Of a stretch of 64,000 nt of DNA, positions 48,659 to 57,454 are shown piece by piece (within the stretch, counting starts at the first letter, position 1; each line of letters starts with the position of its first letter). A program made the translations under genes and the position numbers. Origin of the DNA: UBA10210 sp964408425 (GTDB lineage: Archaea; Micrarchaeota; Micrarchaeia; Norongarragalinales; Norongarragalinaceae); contig CAYOZI010000001.1 in NCBI GenBank assembly GCA_964408425.1, positions 15,738 through 79,737 of the forward strand. Direction: 5' to 3'. Under the pieces are notes generated by a model. The model saw nothing but the letters and a program-made list of their open reading frames with translations. It was not told where the DNA came from and made no database searches.

Positions 48659-49558
48659 TCAAACAAATTTTTTCAAAGCCTTCGCCAAAGCAGGCGAAGC
48701 GTCGATCTGCGAAAACGAATTGGGCAGGGTGTTCGAGCAGGCTATGGAATCCAGGCCGTTTTTCCTCACCTTCCTCCCGCCTTCCTCGTCCAGCAAATGC
48801 ACCACTACGCAATCCACTTTCTTAGCGCCATGCCTCTTCAATATTCCCGCAACGGAAATCAAGGTATTTCCGGTCGAGGCTATGTCGTCTATCAGCAAAA
48901 CGCTTTTTCCCTTGCAATCCAAGCCTGGGGTTTCGAAGCTCTTTATCCTCGTCCCGCTAAAGCGCTTCTTCAGGAAAACATAATGCCCCGCATTCAATTC
49001 TTCCGCTATTTCCCCCGCCAGAGGCGCAGACTCCCCGTCCGGCCCGACCACTAGGACGTTTTTCCCCGACAGTTTTTTCTTTTTAGCGTAATCGGCGATT
49101 TCTTTCGAAAGGAGGACGTTCACTGCCGGAATGCGGAAGATCTGCTTCAAAGAGGAAATGCGGTGGAGATGAGTCGTAACAGTAACGAAACCGTCCGCCC
49201 CCGCCCATTCGATCATTTTAGCGACAATCCTGTTGCTCACGACTTCCCCTTCGTTAAACCGGTTATCCTGCCTCGCGTAAGCGAAATAAGGAACCACGGC
49301 AAAAACCTTCTTCGCCCCTAGCTCCTTGGCGGTTTTCAGCGCGAAAACCAGTTCAATCAGGGAATCGTTCGGAAACGGGTGCAGCGACTGCACTACGAAA
49401 ACGGTTTTCCCCTTCAACGGAGCCGTGAAACGTATTTTCATCTCGCCGTCCGGGAATTTTTCCGCATAAAGGTCGGAATAGCCTGCGTCCAGCCTCTTTG
49501 CCAAGGCTCGCCCTAAAAGTTTTCCTTGCGAACAGCCGACAACCAGCCCCCTAGCCAT
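48659..49558 (-). CDS. prs: Ribose-phosphate pyrophosphokinase (PRPP synthase)
   Basis: About 299 residues from ATG 49558; earlier starts are weaker. Makes PRPP for nucleotide and amino-acid synthesis. Conserved parts: KFPDGEMKIRF, YFAYARQDNRFNEGE, VTTHLHRISSL, VVGPDGESAPLAGEIAEEL and the PRPP loop VLLIDDIASTGNTLI. It sits inside the superoperon between a membrane protein gene and rnp3, which is not the usual place. Confidence 0.93.
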   Translation of the reverse strand: MARGLVVGCSQGKLLGRALAKRLDAGYSDLYAEKFPDGEMKIRFTAPLKGKTVFVVQSLHPFPNDSLIELVFALKTAKELGAKKVFAVVPYFAYARQDNRFNEGEVVSNRIVAKMIEWAGADGFVTVTTHLHRISSLKQIFRIPAVNVLLSKEIADYAKKKKLSGKNVLVVGPDGESAPLAGEIAEELNAGHYVFLKKRFSGTRIKSFETPGLDCKGKSVLLIDDIASTGNTLISVAGILKRHGAKKVDCVVVHLLDEEGGRKVRKNGLDSIACSNTLPNSFSQIDASPALAKALKKFV

Positions 49559-49603
49559 GAGAGGCATTAAAGAAAAAGGGGAATAAAAAAGGAGACTTTG
49601 CAA

Positions 49604-50197
49604 TCAAACGGCCTTTGAGGGCTGCTTTCGGGAATGGATTAGCAGGTGATGGTAAAGATCCACAGCCACTTTTAGCGAGAGCATCAAAACCGGAGGGACT
49701 CCTGCAATCAAGCCGAGAATTGCAAGGCCAACGGCAAACAGCCGTTGTAATGCAGTGATAATGTCGATTATACCGTAACCCAAGGTTTTAGAAAGCTCCA
49801 GGTACTCGCTCTGCCTCACGACGTTCAAGAAGAAAGACAAACCGTGGCTTGCAAAAAAAGTCACCGCCATATAGAATGCTTCTTGGGAACTCGACCACAT
49901 GAGGGCGAAAACAAAGCCCACCCAACACAGCCAGTAAAAAAATTTGGTCGGCGAAAGCCGAAGGTCCTTCATTCTGCCGTCCTTGAGACGGCTGGCCGCA
50001 TAACCAATCTTGAGATAGCCGTACAAGAAAATGAACAGCCCTTCCGCAACGTAACCAGCAAAAATATGGCGCGGATTCCAGTTCAGGAACAAAAGCCCGT
50101 ACAAAGGAAGAAGGTTGGCTGCAACAAGGACTAAGGCGGATGTTTTAGCCTCGTCAGACAACCCGGACGGAATCCACTGCATGAAGAGTTTATGCAC
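49604..50197 (-). CDS. DUF6498-like membrane protein
   Basis: 197 residues (GTG start overlapping the eL15 stop; ATG 50182 is an alternative). Five or six hydrophobic helices. ALVLVAANLLPLYGLLFLNW and GYVAEGLFIFLYGYLKIGYA resemble the DUF6498 pattern of a first helix pair with an acidic residue. Function of the family is unknown. The C-terminal helix is amphipathic and basic (VDLYHHLLIHSRKQPSK). Tightly coupled to eL15 by overlap. Confidence 0.6.
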   Translation of the reverse strand: MHKLFMQWIPSGLSDEAKTSALVLVAANLLPLYGLLFLNWNPRHIFAGYVAEGLFIFLYGYLKIGYAASRLKDGRMKDLRLSPTKFFYWLCWVGFVFALMWSSSQEAFYMAVTFFASHGLSFFLNVVRQSEYLELSKTLGYGIIDIITALQRLFAVGLAILGLIAGVPPVLMLSLKVAVDLYHHLLIHSRKQPSKAV

Positions 50198-50597
50198 TTC
50201 GGGATTTAAGTATGACTTCGAAATACTGGTTCGAACCGTCCTCGCCTATCCAATAGGCGTTTATCGCCTTGAAATGAGGATAGCGGCGCTGCGCCTTTTG
50301 CGTGGCAAACCACGACCAGGGCTTTCCGGGGTTTTCCTTCAGCCTGTTTTTCGCGGGTTTCCTCCCCAAATCGGGTCTTTTTCTTTTTACTTTCCCGCGG
50401 GGAGTCTTCACCCTGATGACGATGAAATCTTTTGAGGCTTTGTAACCCAATTCCCTCGCCCTGCCCGGGTTGAACGGATTCGCAACCCTCACTACTGACG
50501 AGGTTCTCCTCCAAGCCTGAAGCCGTTTCCTGTGAAACTCGGGCTTCGTCTTGAAAGTCTTGGCAAAGCTTTCTTTAATGTACTTGAACGCACCCAT
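50190..50597 (-). CDS. rpl15e: Ribosomal protein eL15, C-terminally short
   Basis: 135 residues from ATG 50597. GAFKYIKESFAKTF, RLQAWRRTSSVVRVANPFNPGRARELGYKA, VIRVKTPRGKVKRKRPD and YPHFKAINAYWIGEDGSNQYF match eL15. The family is usually about 185-195 residues in archaea; here it stops after YFEVILKSRSA, so about 50 C-terminal residues are absent. Its stop overlaps the next gene. Part of the large subunit. It opens the exosome superoperon, as in other archaea. Confidence 0.92.
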   Translation of the reverse strand: MGAFKYIKESFAKTFKTKPEFHRKRLQAWRRTSSVVRVANPFNPGRARELGYKASKDFIVIRVKTPRGKVKRKRPDLGRKPAKNRLKENPGKPWSWFATQKAQRRYPHFKAINAYWIGEDGSNQYFEVILKSRSA

Positions 50598-50698
50598 TTC
50601 TCGAATCACCTTCTTTTCTGGGCCTTTCTTTCGAAAGGCGGTCCAACATCAATCCGGATTTCCGAAAACGGAAAAACCAGAAAACAACTTTGCAAAAC

Positions 50699-50711
50699 GC
50701 GGTATTTAAGA
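50699..50711 (+). promoter_or_regulatory. TATA-like promoter of the SAMP-like gene
   Basis: GCGGTATTTAAGA lies about 28-35 bp before the ATG at 50736, at the spacing expected for a leaderless transcript. Confidence 0.5.
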
Positions 50712-50735
50712 CTATTGAAATCCAACAATAAAACC

Positions 50736-50945
50736 ATGAAAATACTCGTTTCAATACTCAACCCTTTGGAGAAAAAGAAGGCGGTCAGTGCAAAGGAAAA
50801 CTCCAGCTTGAGGTTTTTGCAGAAGCAATTGAAGCTGAACGGGCAGACGTTCGTTTCCAGGATAAACGGCAAGATAGCGCATCCAGAAACGATTTTGAAT
50901 GAAGGCGATAAAGTAGAATTCATAGGAGTGATTTACGGAGGCTGA
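50736..50945 (+). CDS. Ubiquitin-like SAMP/ThiS/MoaD family protein
   Basis: 69 residues from ATG 50736, ending GVIYGG: the C-terminal Gly-Gly is the conjugation or thiocarboxylate site. The rest is a small beta-grasp (KILVSILNPLEKKK, SLRFLQKQLKLNG, EGDKVEFIG). These proteins act as sulfur carriers for tRNA thiolation or cofactors and as ubiquitin-like modifiers (SAMPs). TtuA/Ncs6 lies about 1 kb away, so sulfur delivery to tRNA is a fair inference. The TATTTAAG promoter about 30 bp upstream suggests a near-leaderless mRNA. Confidence 0.85.
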   Translation: MKILVSILNPLEKKKAVSAKENSSLRFLQKQLKLNGQTFVSRINGKIAHPETILNEGDKVEFIGVIYGG

Positions 50946-50950
50946 AGAAG

Positions 50951-51208
50951 GTGATTGCACGCGACAAGATTTTGCAGGTGTTTGCGGACTTAAAGCTCAA
51001 GGGAAAATGGGACGGAAACGAGTTCAGAGCCGACTTGCCCAGTGATTTCGACAAGCCGGGCTTGCTCAAGAAAATAGAAGCGGAATTGAAAATCAAGGGT
51101 ATGCAATCAAAGCACGACGAGGAGAACAGCCGGCTTATAATAAAACACGCGGGCGAAACTCACGAGATTTCACACAAACCAGGGCGACTCAGCTACTTCA
51201 GGCGCTAA
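50951..51208 (+). CDS. Small hypothetical protein cotranscribed with the SAMP-like gene
   Basis: 85 residues, GTG start five bases after the SAMP-like stop, with GGAGGC upstream. Soluble and charged (GLLKKIEAELKIKGMQSKHD, SRLIIKHAGETHEIS), no motif. The tight spacing argues for a shared mRNA and possibly a shared role in sulfur transfer or conjugation, but nothing in the sequence proves it. Its end overlaps the convergent DedA gene by four bases. Confidence 0.6.
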   Translation: MIARDKILQVFADLKLKGKWDGNEFRADLPSDFDKPGLLKKIEAELKIKGMQSKHDEENSRLIIKHAGETHEISHKPGRLSYFRR

Positions 51209-51819
51209 CGCGGTTTTTTGCCGGTTTCAAGCTTTTTCTTTGCAAACCAACCTAGTATTCCCAAAACAGCCAGTACTCCCAACACAATCCAAAACTGCGG
51301 TTTATACTGCAAAATCGAGCTGCCTATCCAAGCGAGAATAAACGCCCTCGGAATCGTCCCTATGAAAGTCATTACGACGAAAGAAGGAAAGTTGAATCTT
51401 AGAATCCCGCTTGTAATCGAGAAAACCTTGAACGGAATGAACGGGATCAAGCGCGCAATCAATACCGCAGGCGCCCCCCACTCGTGAAACTTTTTCTCGG
51501 CCTTCAACACCCGTTCAGGGGTTATGAAAAGATAGGGCCCGATCTTGTCGATTATCGGCCTTCCCCCGTAATACCCTATTCCGTACCCGAGCATCGCCCC
51601 GAGCGTCGAGCCTATCGTCCCCCATATTGCCACAGTCACCGGGTCGAAAAACAAGCCAGCGGTAACGAGAATCAATTCAGAAGGGATGGGAATGAAGGAA
51701 GATTCCAGAAACATTCCCGCGGCTATTCCCAAACCGCCGTACGAAACGATTATGGGCTTCAGGACAGCGAAAAAATAAGCTTCGACGCCGGCTATCCACG
51801 CCAATAATTCCGAAAGCAT
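51205..51819 (-). CDS. DedA-family membrane protein
   Basis: 204 residues with the SNARE-associated (VTT) fold. MFLESSFIPIPSELILVTAGL and GTIGSTLGAMLGYGIGYYGG near the N-terminus, then ARLIPFIPFKVFSITSGILR, are the DedA signature, including the paired Arg/Pro motifs. Members affect lipid or ion handling across the membrane. The specific transport is not deducible. Confidence 0.9.
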   Translation of the reverse strand: MLSELLAWIAGVEAYFFAVLKPIIVSYGGLGIAAGMFLESSFIPIPSELILVTAGLFFDPVTVAIWGTIGSTLGAMLGYGIGYYGGRPIIDKIGPYLFITPERVLKAEKKFHEWGAPAVLIARLIPFIPFKVFSITSGILRFNFPSFVVMTFIGTIPRAFILAWIGSSILQYKPQFWIVLGVLAVLGILGWFAKKKLETGKKPR

Positions 51820-51875
51820 TAAAGAAGAAACTACCCAGAGTTTTAAATAACAAACTGGTTCTGGGCAAGAAAAAA

Positions 51876-52826
51876 ATGGTTAAGGCTAAAATTCCTTCTT
51901 GCGGACACTGCGGAAAGAACGCGGAAATAGAGCTAGAGTACACCCGGCAAAATTTGTGCTCCTCCTGTTTTTCGAAAGTGTTCGAAAAACGCGTGCGGAA
52001 GGCGAACCACAAGTTCCAAATGTTCAAGCGAGGCGATCTGGTGGTCGTGGGCGTAAGCGGGGGGAAGGATTCGGGGGCGTTGCTATACATTTTAAGCAAA
52101 ATGGCCGGGGAAATAGGCTTTGAAGTAAAGCCCGTTCTAGTGGACGAAGGCATTCACGGTTACAGGAACAAGGCTTTGAAAGAAGCGGAAAAGCTGTGCG
52201 AAAAACGGGGGTTGGAACTGGAAATATTTTCGTACAAAAAGCTTTTCGGAAAGACGATGGATGAAGTGATGAAAGCGAGGGATGAAGGCAAAGTTAAGGG
52301 AAAGGCGTGTTCCTTCTGCGGCGTGTTCAGGAAGAAGGCGTTGAATCAAGCTGCATTGGAATTGAAGGCGACTAAAGTCGCCATAGGGCATAACGCCGAC
52401 GACGTTGCGCAAACGTTCCTGATGAACTTGCTTAGGGCGGAGGGAGAGAGGAACGAAAGATTCAGAATCGTGGACAAGCCGAAGAAAGGATTCGTCCCGC
52501 GAGTAAGGCCGCTGGTTTTCAACACGGAAAAGGAAACGGCGCTGTTTTGCCTTACAAACGATATCCCGTTCCACTTGGGCGAATGCCCTTACTCGAGCGA
52601 AGCCTTCCGCGCCGAAGTCAAAGGTTTTTTGAATGAAACCGAGGAAAAATACCCGGGAGTGAAATTCAACCTGTTGCATTCCTTCCTCCAAAACCAAGAG
52701 TGGCTGGACGAGAAAACCGGAAAAAGCGGAGAGGAAAAGGAAATGCGGTATTGCGAAGAATGCTCTTCCCCTTCTTCGGGAAGAAAATGCAAAGCCTGCG
52801 AGTTGAAGGAAAAGCTTGGCTCTTGA
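51876..52826 (+). CDS. ncsA: tRNA 2-thiolation protein (TtuA/Ncs6/NcsA)
   Basis: 316 residues. An N-terminal zinc finger (CGHCGKNAEI ... LCSSCFSKVF) precedes the PP-loop VGVSGGKDSGALLYIL. The catalytic Cys pair region is ACSFCGVFRKKALNQAA and CLTNDIPFHLGECPYSSEAFR. A C-terminal CxxC pair (RYCEECSSPSSGRKCKACEL) completes the fold. It adenylates U34 or U54 and accepts sulfur from a ThiS-like carrier, which fits the SAMP-like gene about 900 bp upstream. About 50 bases upstream are gene-free and would hold its promoter. Confidence 0.93.
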   Translation: MVKAKIPSCGHCGKNAEIELEYTRQNLCSSCFSKVFEKRVRKANHKFQMFKRGDLVVVGVSGGKDSGALLYILSKMAGEIGFEVKPVLVDEGIHGYRNKALKEAEKLCEKRGLELEIFSYKKLFGKTMDEVMKARDEGKVKGKACSFCGVFRKKALNQAALELKATKVAIGHNADDVAQTFLMNLLRAEGERNERFRIVDKPKKGFVPRVRPLVFNTEKETALFCLTNDIPFHLGECPYSSEAFRAEVKGFLNETEEKYPGVKFNLLHSFLQNQEWLDEKTGKSGEEKEMRYCEECSSPSSGRKCKACELKEKLGS

Positions 52827-52827
52827 A

Positions 52828-53427
52828 TTACAGGTTCAACGCGATTATCCCGCTCAAGACGAAATCCACGGCTATGCTCGCCAACAGCAACCCCATTATC
52901 CTCGAGAAAATCTCACTTCCAGTTTCGCCCATGATTTTCATCAGCCTGGGCGCCATAAGCAAAATCAAGAACGTGAGAGCAAGCGAAACGATTGCGGCAG
53001 TGGCGGTGGTTACAAACCCGACTGAGTTCACCAGGAGAATAGCGGCGGTCAAAACGCCCGGGCCGGTAATCAGCGGAACACCAATGACGACTATTCCAAC
53101 ATCCACCTTCTTTTGCTCTTTCGGAAAAGTTATTCCCAAAACGTATTCCAACGCTATCAAAAACAAGACTATTCCGCCTGCGATCTTGAAGTGCTCGATC
53201 TTGATTCCCAAAAACCCGAACAGCAAAGGCCCTACGACTATGAATACGAGCAACGCCCCCGCTGCGATGAAAACGGCCGTTTTCGCGGCTTGAAACTGTT
53301 TCCCGGAATCGAACCCTTTCGTAAGATGGTAGAATACGGGGGTGCTGGCGAAAGGATCCATGATCACGAAGATCGTCACGAAAGCCTGCAACAACTGCTG
53401 GAGGTTGAAGTCGAACACGCAGTTCAT
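52828..53427 (-). CDS. MarC-family integral membrane protein
   Basis: 199 residues from ATG 53427. A longer reading frame adds 26 residues without the family pattern. Six hydrophobic helices with AFVTIFVIMDPFASTPVFYHL and VIGVPLITGPGVLTAAILLV, the paired signatures of MarC/YhgN proteins. Transport substrate unknown in the family. It converges on ncsA with one base between the stops. Confidence 0.88.
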   Translation of the reverse strand: MNCVFDFNLQQLLQAFVTIFVIMDPFASTPVFYHLTKGFDSGKQFQAAKTAVFIAAGALLVFIVVGPLLFGFLGIKIEHFKIAGGIVLFLIALEYVLGITFPKEQKKVDVGIVVIGVPLITGPGVLTAAILLVNSVGFVTTATAAIVSLALTFLILLMAPRLMKIMGETGSEIFSRIMGLLLASIAVDFVLSGIIALNL

Positions 53428-53487
53428 TAAGCAGGACGGGTTAAAAAAACGAGGGGGGAAAAAAGGCGCCAGAGAGCGTAGGAAAAG

Positions 53488-53500
53488 CTTTTTTAAACGC
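53488..53500 (+). promoter_or_regulatory. TATA-like promoter between marC and rpl10e
   Basis: GCTTTTTTAAACG lies about 90 bp upstream of the rpl10e ATG in a 159-base divergent spacer, implying a leader of about 60 bases for rpl10e. Confidence 0.4.
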
Positions 53501-53586
53501 TCCAAGCATTATTTTCTTCTCGTTTTAAGGCGAGTTTTAGTCCATTCAGCAGATTTAGCGTTCGTTTTGAAAAAAGGTTTTTGAAA

Positions 53587-54270
53587 ATGGGTATAAGGCC
53601 TGCAAGAGCATCTCGCGATATTCGCGGCCAGCCGTGGGCCCGCCTTTCAAAACGCAAGCCGCGCAAGAGCTACGTCAAAGGAGCCCCACAGCCGAAAGTA
53701 AGGCAGTATCAGATGGGAGTGGACAAGCCCTACGAATTGGAAGTGGAAATGGTAGAGCAAATTCCCGTAAGAATTCGCGATAATTCGTTGGAAGCCGCAC
53801 GCCAGGCTGCAAACAAGTATCTGGAAAAAAGCATTCCGGGAAATTACTTCTTCCAAATCGTTCCGTACCCCCACCTTGTTTTGAGAGAGCATAGCGCGTT
53901 GGGAGTGGCTGGAGCAGATCGTATTTCAAAAGGAATGAAAAAAGCGTTCGGAAGGCCCAAGGGAAGGCTGGCGCAACTCGAAACCGGAAAGGCAGTAATG
54001 AGAGCCAGGATACTATCCAAGGATTTGCCTTTGCTGAAAGAGGCATTGCATCGCGCAACCATCAAAATGCCCGGCAAAACCAAGATCGTTATTCGTGATA
54101 TATCCAAAGACGCTGCAAACCTCGCCAAGAAGGCAGTCGTGTTCGCCAAGAAGGAAGAGGAAGTGGTTGCAGCCCCGACCGCCGCAGCCGAAGAAACCGC
54201 TGCCGCCGAAGGGGAGAAAGCAGCTGAAGGAAAAGGCGAAGCGAAAGAAGCCAAAGGCGGAAAGAAATAA
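53587..54270 (+). CDS. rpl10e: Ribosomal protein uL16 (archaeal L10e) with acidic C-terminal tail
   Basis: About 227 residues from ATG 53587; TTG 53581 is upstream in frame. The core is complete: MGIRPARASRDIRGQPWARL, VDKPYELEVEMVEQIPVRIRD, ANKYLEKSIPGNYFFQIVPYPH, GADRISKGMKKAFGRPKGRLA and MPGKTKIVIRD. A C-terminal tail of about 40 residues is an Ala/Glu/Lys-rich repeat-like stretch that the usual protein (about 175-180 residues) lacks. Large-subunit protein at the tRNA binding side. Confidence 0.95.
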   Translation: MGIRPARASRDIRGQPWARLSKRKPRKSYVKGAPQPKVRQYQMGVDKPYELEVEMVEQIPVRIRDNSLEAARQAANKYLEKSIPGNYFFQIVPYPHLVLREHSALGVAGADRISKGMKKAFGRPKGRLAQLETGKAVMRARILSKDLPLLKEALHRATIKMPGKTKIVIRDISKDAANLAKKAVVFAKKEEEVVAAPTAAAEETAAAEGEKAAEGKGEAKEAKGGKK

Positions 54271-54377
54271 CCGGCGTATCTTTTTCTCATACTTTCGCGT
54301 AATACACCAACTATTCTTATAAACCGTTTTTCCCTCATTAACCTCACCTGCGCTTTCAGGGAAAGCGGTTTTGCAAA

Positions 54378-56774
54378 ATGAAAAACATCTATTGGCTCGA
54401 CGAACTAGACAAAAACAGCTTAAGCATAGCCGGAGGGAAAGGCGCGAACCTCGCTGAAATGTACAACGCCGGCTTTAAAGTCCCTGAAGCGTTCATCGTC
54501 CCTGCCCAGTCTTACTTCGACTTCGTCAGGAAAAACGGGCTTGAAGAAATAATCGCCAGGGAAACGAAAAACCTCGACTACGAAAACACAGCCGCAGTCC
54601 AGAAAGCCTCGCAAACCATCAAAACCGCCATCCTCAACGCCCGCATGCACCAGGAAGTCGCCGCGGACGTAACTCGTGCATATAACAAGATTTGCAATTC
54701 AAAAAGCATGATTCCATCCATGAACGAAGAGGTTTTCGTAGCCATAAGGTCAAGCGCAACTGCCGAGGATTTGCCCACGTCGAGTTTTGCTGGAATACAG
54801 GCGACTTTCTTGAACGTCAAGGGAAGCGAAAACGTCGTGCACGCGGTAAAACAATGCTGGGCTTCGCTGTTCGAAGCGCGGGCTATTTACTACCGCCAAC
54901 AGCAAGGCTTCGACCACTTGAAGGTAGGGATAGCCGACGTGGTGCAAAGAATGGTGCAAAGCGAAAAAAGCGGAATCGTCTTTACTGCAGACCCGGTTTT
55001 CCAGGATGAAAACAAGATCGTGATCGAAGCTGGATTCGGGCTTGGAGAGGCGATAGTAAGCGGAAGCGTCACTCCAGACAAGTACGTCGTGGAAAAAGGG
55101 TCTTACCGCATTCTCGAAAAAACGCCCGAAAAACAAGAGAGGATGATCACAAAAACAGCCAAGGGCGACGAGTGGGTGGAAGTAGAGCAGGAAATGCAGG
55201 AAGTGCAAAAGCTTTCGAACGAAGAAATACTCGCGCTGGCGAAAACCTGCTCGGAAATAGAAAGGCATTACGGCGGAAAACCGCAGGACATCGAATTCGC
55301 AATCGAAGGAAAGGACATTTACATAGTTCAAACGCGTGCCATAACCACGCTCGGAAAGAAAGAAGAAAAAGGTGAAAGCAACTTGGGAAGCTTGTTCAAC
55401 AAAACTTCAACAACACTGAAAGAAACGGAAGGCGAAGGAAAAGTTTTGCTTCAAGGACTGCCCGCATCTCCAGGAATAGCGAGCGGAACCGTGAAAATAG
55501 TTTTTGATTTGACTCAATTGAACAAAGTGCAGAAGGGGAATATTCTCGTGACTAGAATGACCACGCCAGACTTCGTGCCTGCGATGAAACGGGCGGCGGG
55601 AATAGTCACCGACGAAGGCGGCATGACTGCGCATGCTGCAATCGTATCGCGAGAACTCGGGATTCCGTGCATCGTCGGAAGCAGGACTGCGACGAAAGTA
55701 TTGAAAGACGGGATGGAAATAACGATCGACGCCAAAAGAGGCGTTGTTTACGAGGGGATCATCAAAATGGAACAACCCCGAACCGAAAGCCAGACGGCTT
55801 CAAACCAAGGGCACGCGGCGATAGTGACCGGAACCAAGGTGTACTGCAACATTGCCGACGCGGACGTAGCGGAAAAAGTGGCCGCCAGGGACGTGGACGG
55901 AGTCGGATTGTTGAGGGCGGAGTTCATGATCGCGGCGATAGGAGTCCACCCCCGCAAAATAATCAAGGAAGGGCGGCAGAAGGAATTCATCGGCAAGCTG
56001 TCGGGCGAATTAAGGCGCGTGTGCCAAGCTTTTTACCCTCGCCCCGTCGTGTACAGGGCTACCGACTTCAAAACGAACGAATACCGCAATCTCGAAGGGG
56101 GGGCGGAATACGAGCCCAAGGAAGAAAACCCCATGCTCGGATACCGCGGCTGTTTCCGTTACGTGAAAGAACCCGACGTTTTCAGGATGGAATTGCAGGC
56201 CATAAAGAAAGTGCGCGAGGAATTCGGGCTGAAGAATTTGCATTTGATGATTCCGTTCGTGAGGAGAACCGGAGAGTTGAAGCACGTCAAGGATTTGATG
56301 CACCAGGAAGGCATATACCAGACTCGAGACTTCAAGCTGTGGATAATGGTCGAAGTTCCTTCAACCGTCTTCATAATAGAAAAGTTTCTCGACTTGGGGG
56401 TTGACGGAATAAGCTTCGGGACGAACGACTTGACCCAGTTGATTCTGGGCGTCGACAGGGACAGCGGAATCGTGGCGGAAGAGTTTGATGAAAGGCACGA
56501 GGCGGTGATAAGGGCGCTGAAGCACGTGATCAAAGAATGCAACAAGCGCGGGGTTACATCGTCATTCTGCGGGCAGGCGGTTTCGGTATATCCGGAAGTC
56601 GCCGAAGCCGTGATACGCTACGGGATAACGAGCGTGAGCGTAAACGTGGATTCGATCGAAACCGCGCGAAAACTCATCGCGGGCGTGGAAAGAAAAATAA
56701 TCCTTGAAAAACTCGTCGGTTTGGACAACCCCAACTCAGAAGCTAAGCCCGACCACCATGACGATTACGGCTGA
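54378..56774 (+). CDS. ppsA: Phosphoenolpyruvate synthase
   Basis: 798 residues. Converts pyruvate, ATP and water to PEP, AMP and phosphate, the entry to gluconeogenesis. The N-terminal ATP-grasp part has GGKGANLAEMYNAGFKVPEAF and SSATAEDLPTSSFAGIQ. The swivelling His domain has GGMTAHAAIVSRELGIPCIVG with the phosphohistidine near residue 419. The C-terminal barrel has VDGVGLLRAEFMI, GTNDLTQLILGVDRD and the Cys of TSSFCGQAVSVYPEVAE. A TTATAAACC promoter lies about 55 bp upstream. Ends in a 10-base overlap with convergent pyrH. Confidence 0.96.
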   Translation: MKNIYWLDELDKNSLSIAGGKGANLAEMYNAGFKVPEAFIVPAQSYFDFVRKNGLEEIIARETKNLDYENTAAVQKASQTIKTAILNARMHQEVAADVTRAYNKICNSKSMIPSMNEEVFVAIRSSATAEDLPTSSFAGIQATFLNVKGSENVVHAVKQCWASLFEARAIYYRQQQGFDHLKVGIADVVQRMVQSEKSGIVFTADPVFQDENKIVIEAGFGLGEAIVSGSVTPDKYVVEKGSYRILEKTPEKQERMITKTAKGDEWVEVEQEMQEVQKLSNEEILALAKTCSEIERHYGGKPQDIEFAIEGKDIYIVQTRAITTLGKKEEKGESNLGSLFNKTSTTLKETEGEGKVLLQGLPASPGIASGTVKIVFDLTQLNKVQKGNILVTRMTTPDFVPAMKRAAGIVTDEGGMTAHAAIVSRELGIPCIVGSRTATKVLKDGMEITIDAKRGVVYEGIIKMEQPRTESQTASNQGHAAIVTGTKVYCNIADADVAEKVAARDVDGVGLLRAEFMIAAIGVHPRKIIKEGRQKEFIGKLSGELRRVCQAFYPRPVVYRATDFKTNEYRNLEGGAEYEPKEENPMLGYRGCFRYVKEPDVFRMELQAIKKVREEFGLKNLHLMIPFVRRTGELKHVKDLMHQEGIYQTRDFKLWIMVEVPSTVFIIEKFLDLGVDGISFGTNDLTQLILGVDRDSGIVAEEFDERHEAVIRALKHVIKECNKRGVTSSFCGQAVSVYPEVAEAVIRYGITSVSVNVDSIETARKLIAGVERKIILEKLVGLDNPNSEAKPDHHDDYG

Positions 56775-57454
56775 TTATGCCACACCATAGTTCCGTTGGT
56801 TTTCAAGCCAGCCAAAGCTTTCTCTAAAGCGGCAGAGGCGCTTGAAACGAAAAACAACGGGATTCTGCTCCTGGCCGCCAGTTTTGAAGCCACCAAGTCG
56901 AAAACAAAATTCACTCTCGCTTTTCGCGAATCCGCCTTCGACGCCATCGCAACGAGCTTCTCGTGAGACAAACTGGAGAATTTTTTCGCGCTAGGGTTTT
57001 TGCGCGGGTCTGAATCGTATATGCCATCAACGTTCGAAACGTTCACCACTCTCTTCGCCCCGACCAATTCTGCAAACAAAACCGAAACCGAATCCGTCGT
57101 TATGCCCGGAATCATGCCTCCAGAAACCACTATTTTCCCTTTCGCCAAAAGCGCAGGCGTTTGGGAAAACCGTTTTATGAAAAAGCCGTTTTTCAAAAGC
57201 CTTACGACTTTTTTAGCGTTATCGCGGGTTGCCTGGATCGCGACCGTGTCGGCGTGAAACTCGCTGCCGCCCTTTTTTCGAATCTCCTCGACTTTCCTCC
57301 TCGCCAAAGGCCCTCCGCCCGTAACGACGACGAGGCGAAAGCGGTTTGCCGCCTTGTTCAAAACACCACAAAGCCTCTTTGCTTTCGCTGAATCGAACTT
57401 CTCCCCGCTATAAAGAACGCTTCCCCCCAGCGACACGACAACGGTTTCCTTCAT
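56765..57454 (-). CDS. pyrH: UMP kinase, archaeal type
   Basis: About 229 residues from ATG 57454. Phosphorylates UMP. ETVVVSLGGSVLYSGE opens the amino-acid kinase fold, followed by LVVVTGGGPLARRKVEEIR, IVVSGGMIPGITTDSVSVLFAELV and VVNVSNVDGIYDSDPRKNPSA. Its ATG overlaps the stop of the small membrane protein gene upstream (ATGA), so the two are coupled. Convergent with ppsA. Confidence 0.93.
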   Translation of the reverse strand: MKETVVVSLGGSVLYSGEKFDSAKAKRLCGVLNKAANRFRLVVVTGGGPLARRKVEEIRKKGGSEFHADTVAIQATRDNAKKVVRLLKNGFFIKRFSQTPALLAKGKIVVSGGMIPGITTDSVSVLFAELVGAKRVVNVSNVDGIYDSDPRKNPSAKKFSSLSHEKLVAMASKADSRKARVNFVFDLVASKLAARSRIPLFFVSSASAALEKALAGLKTNGTMVWHNQP

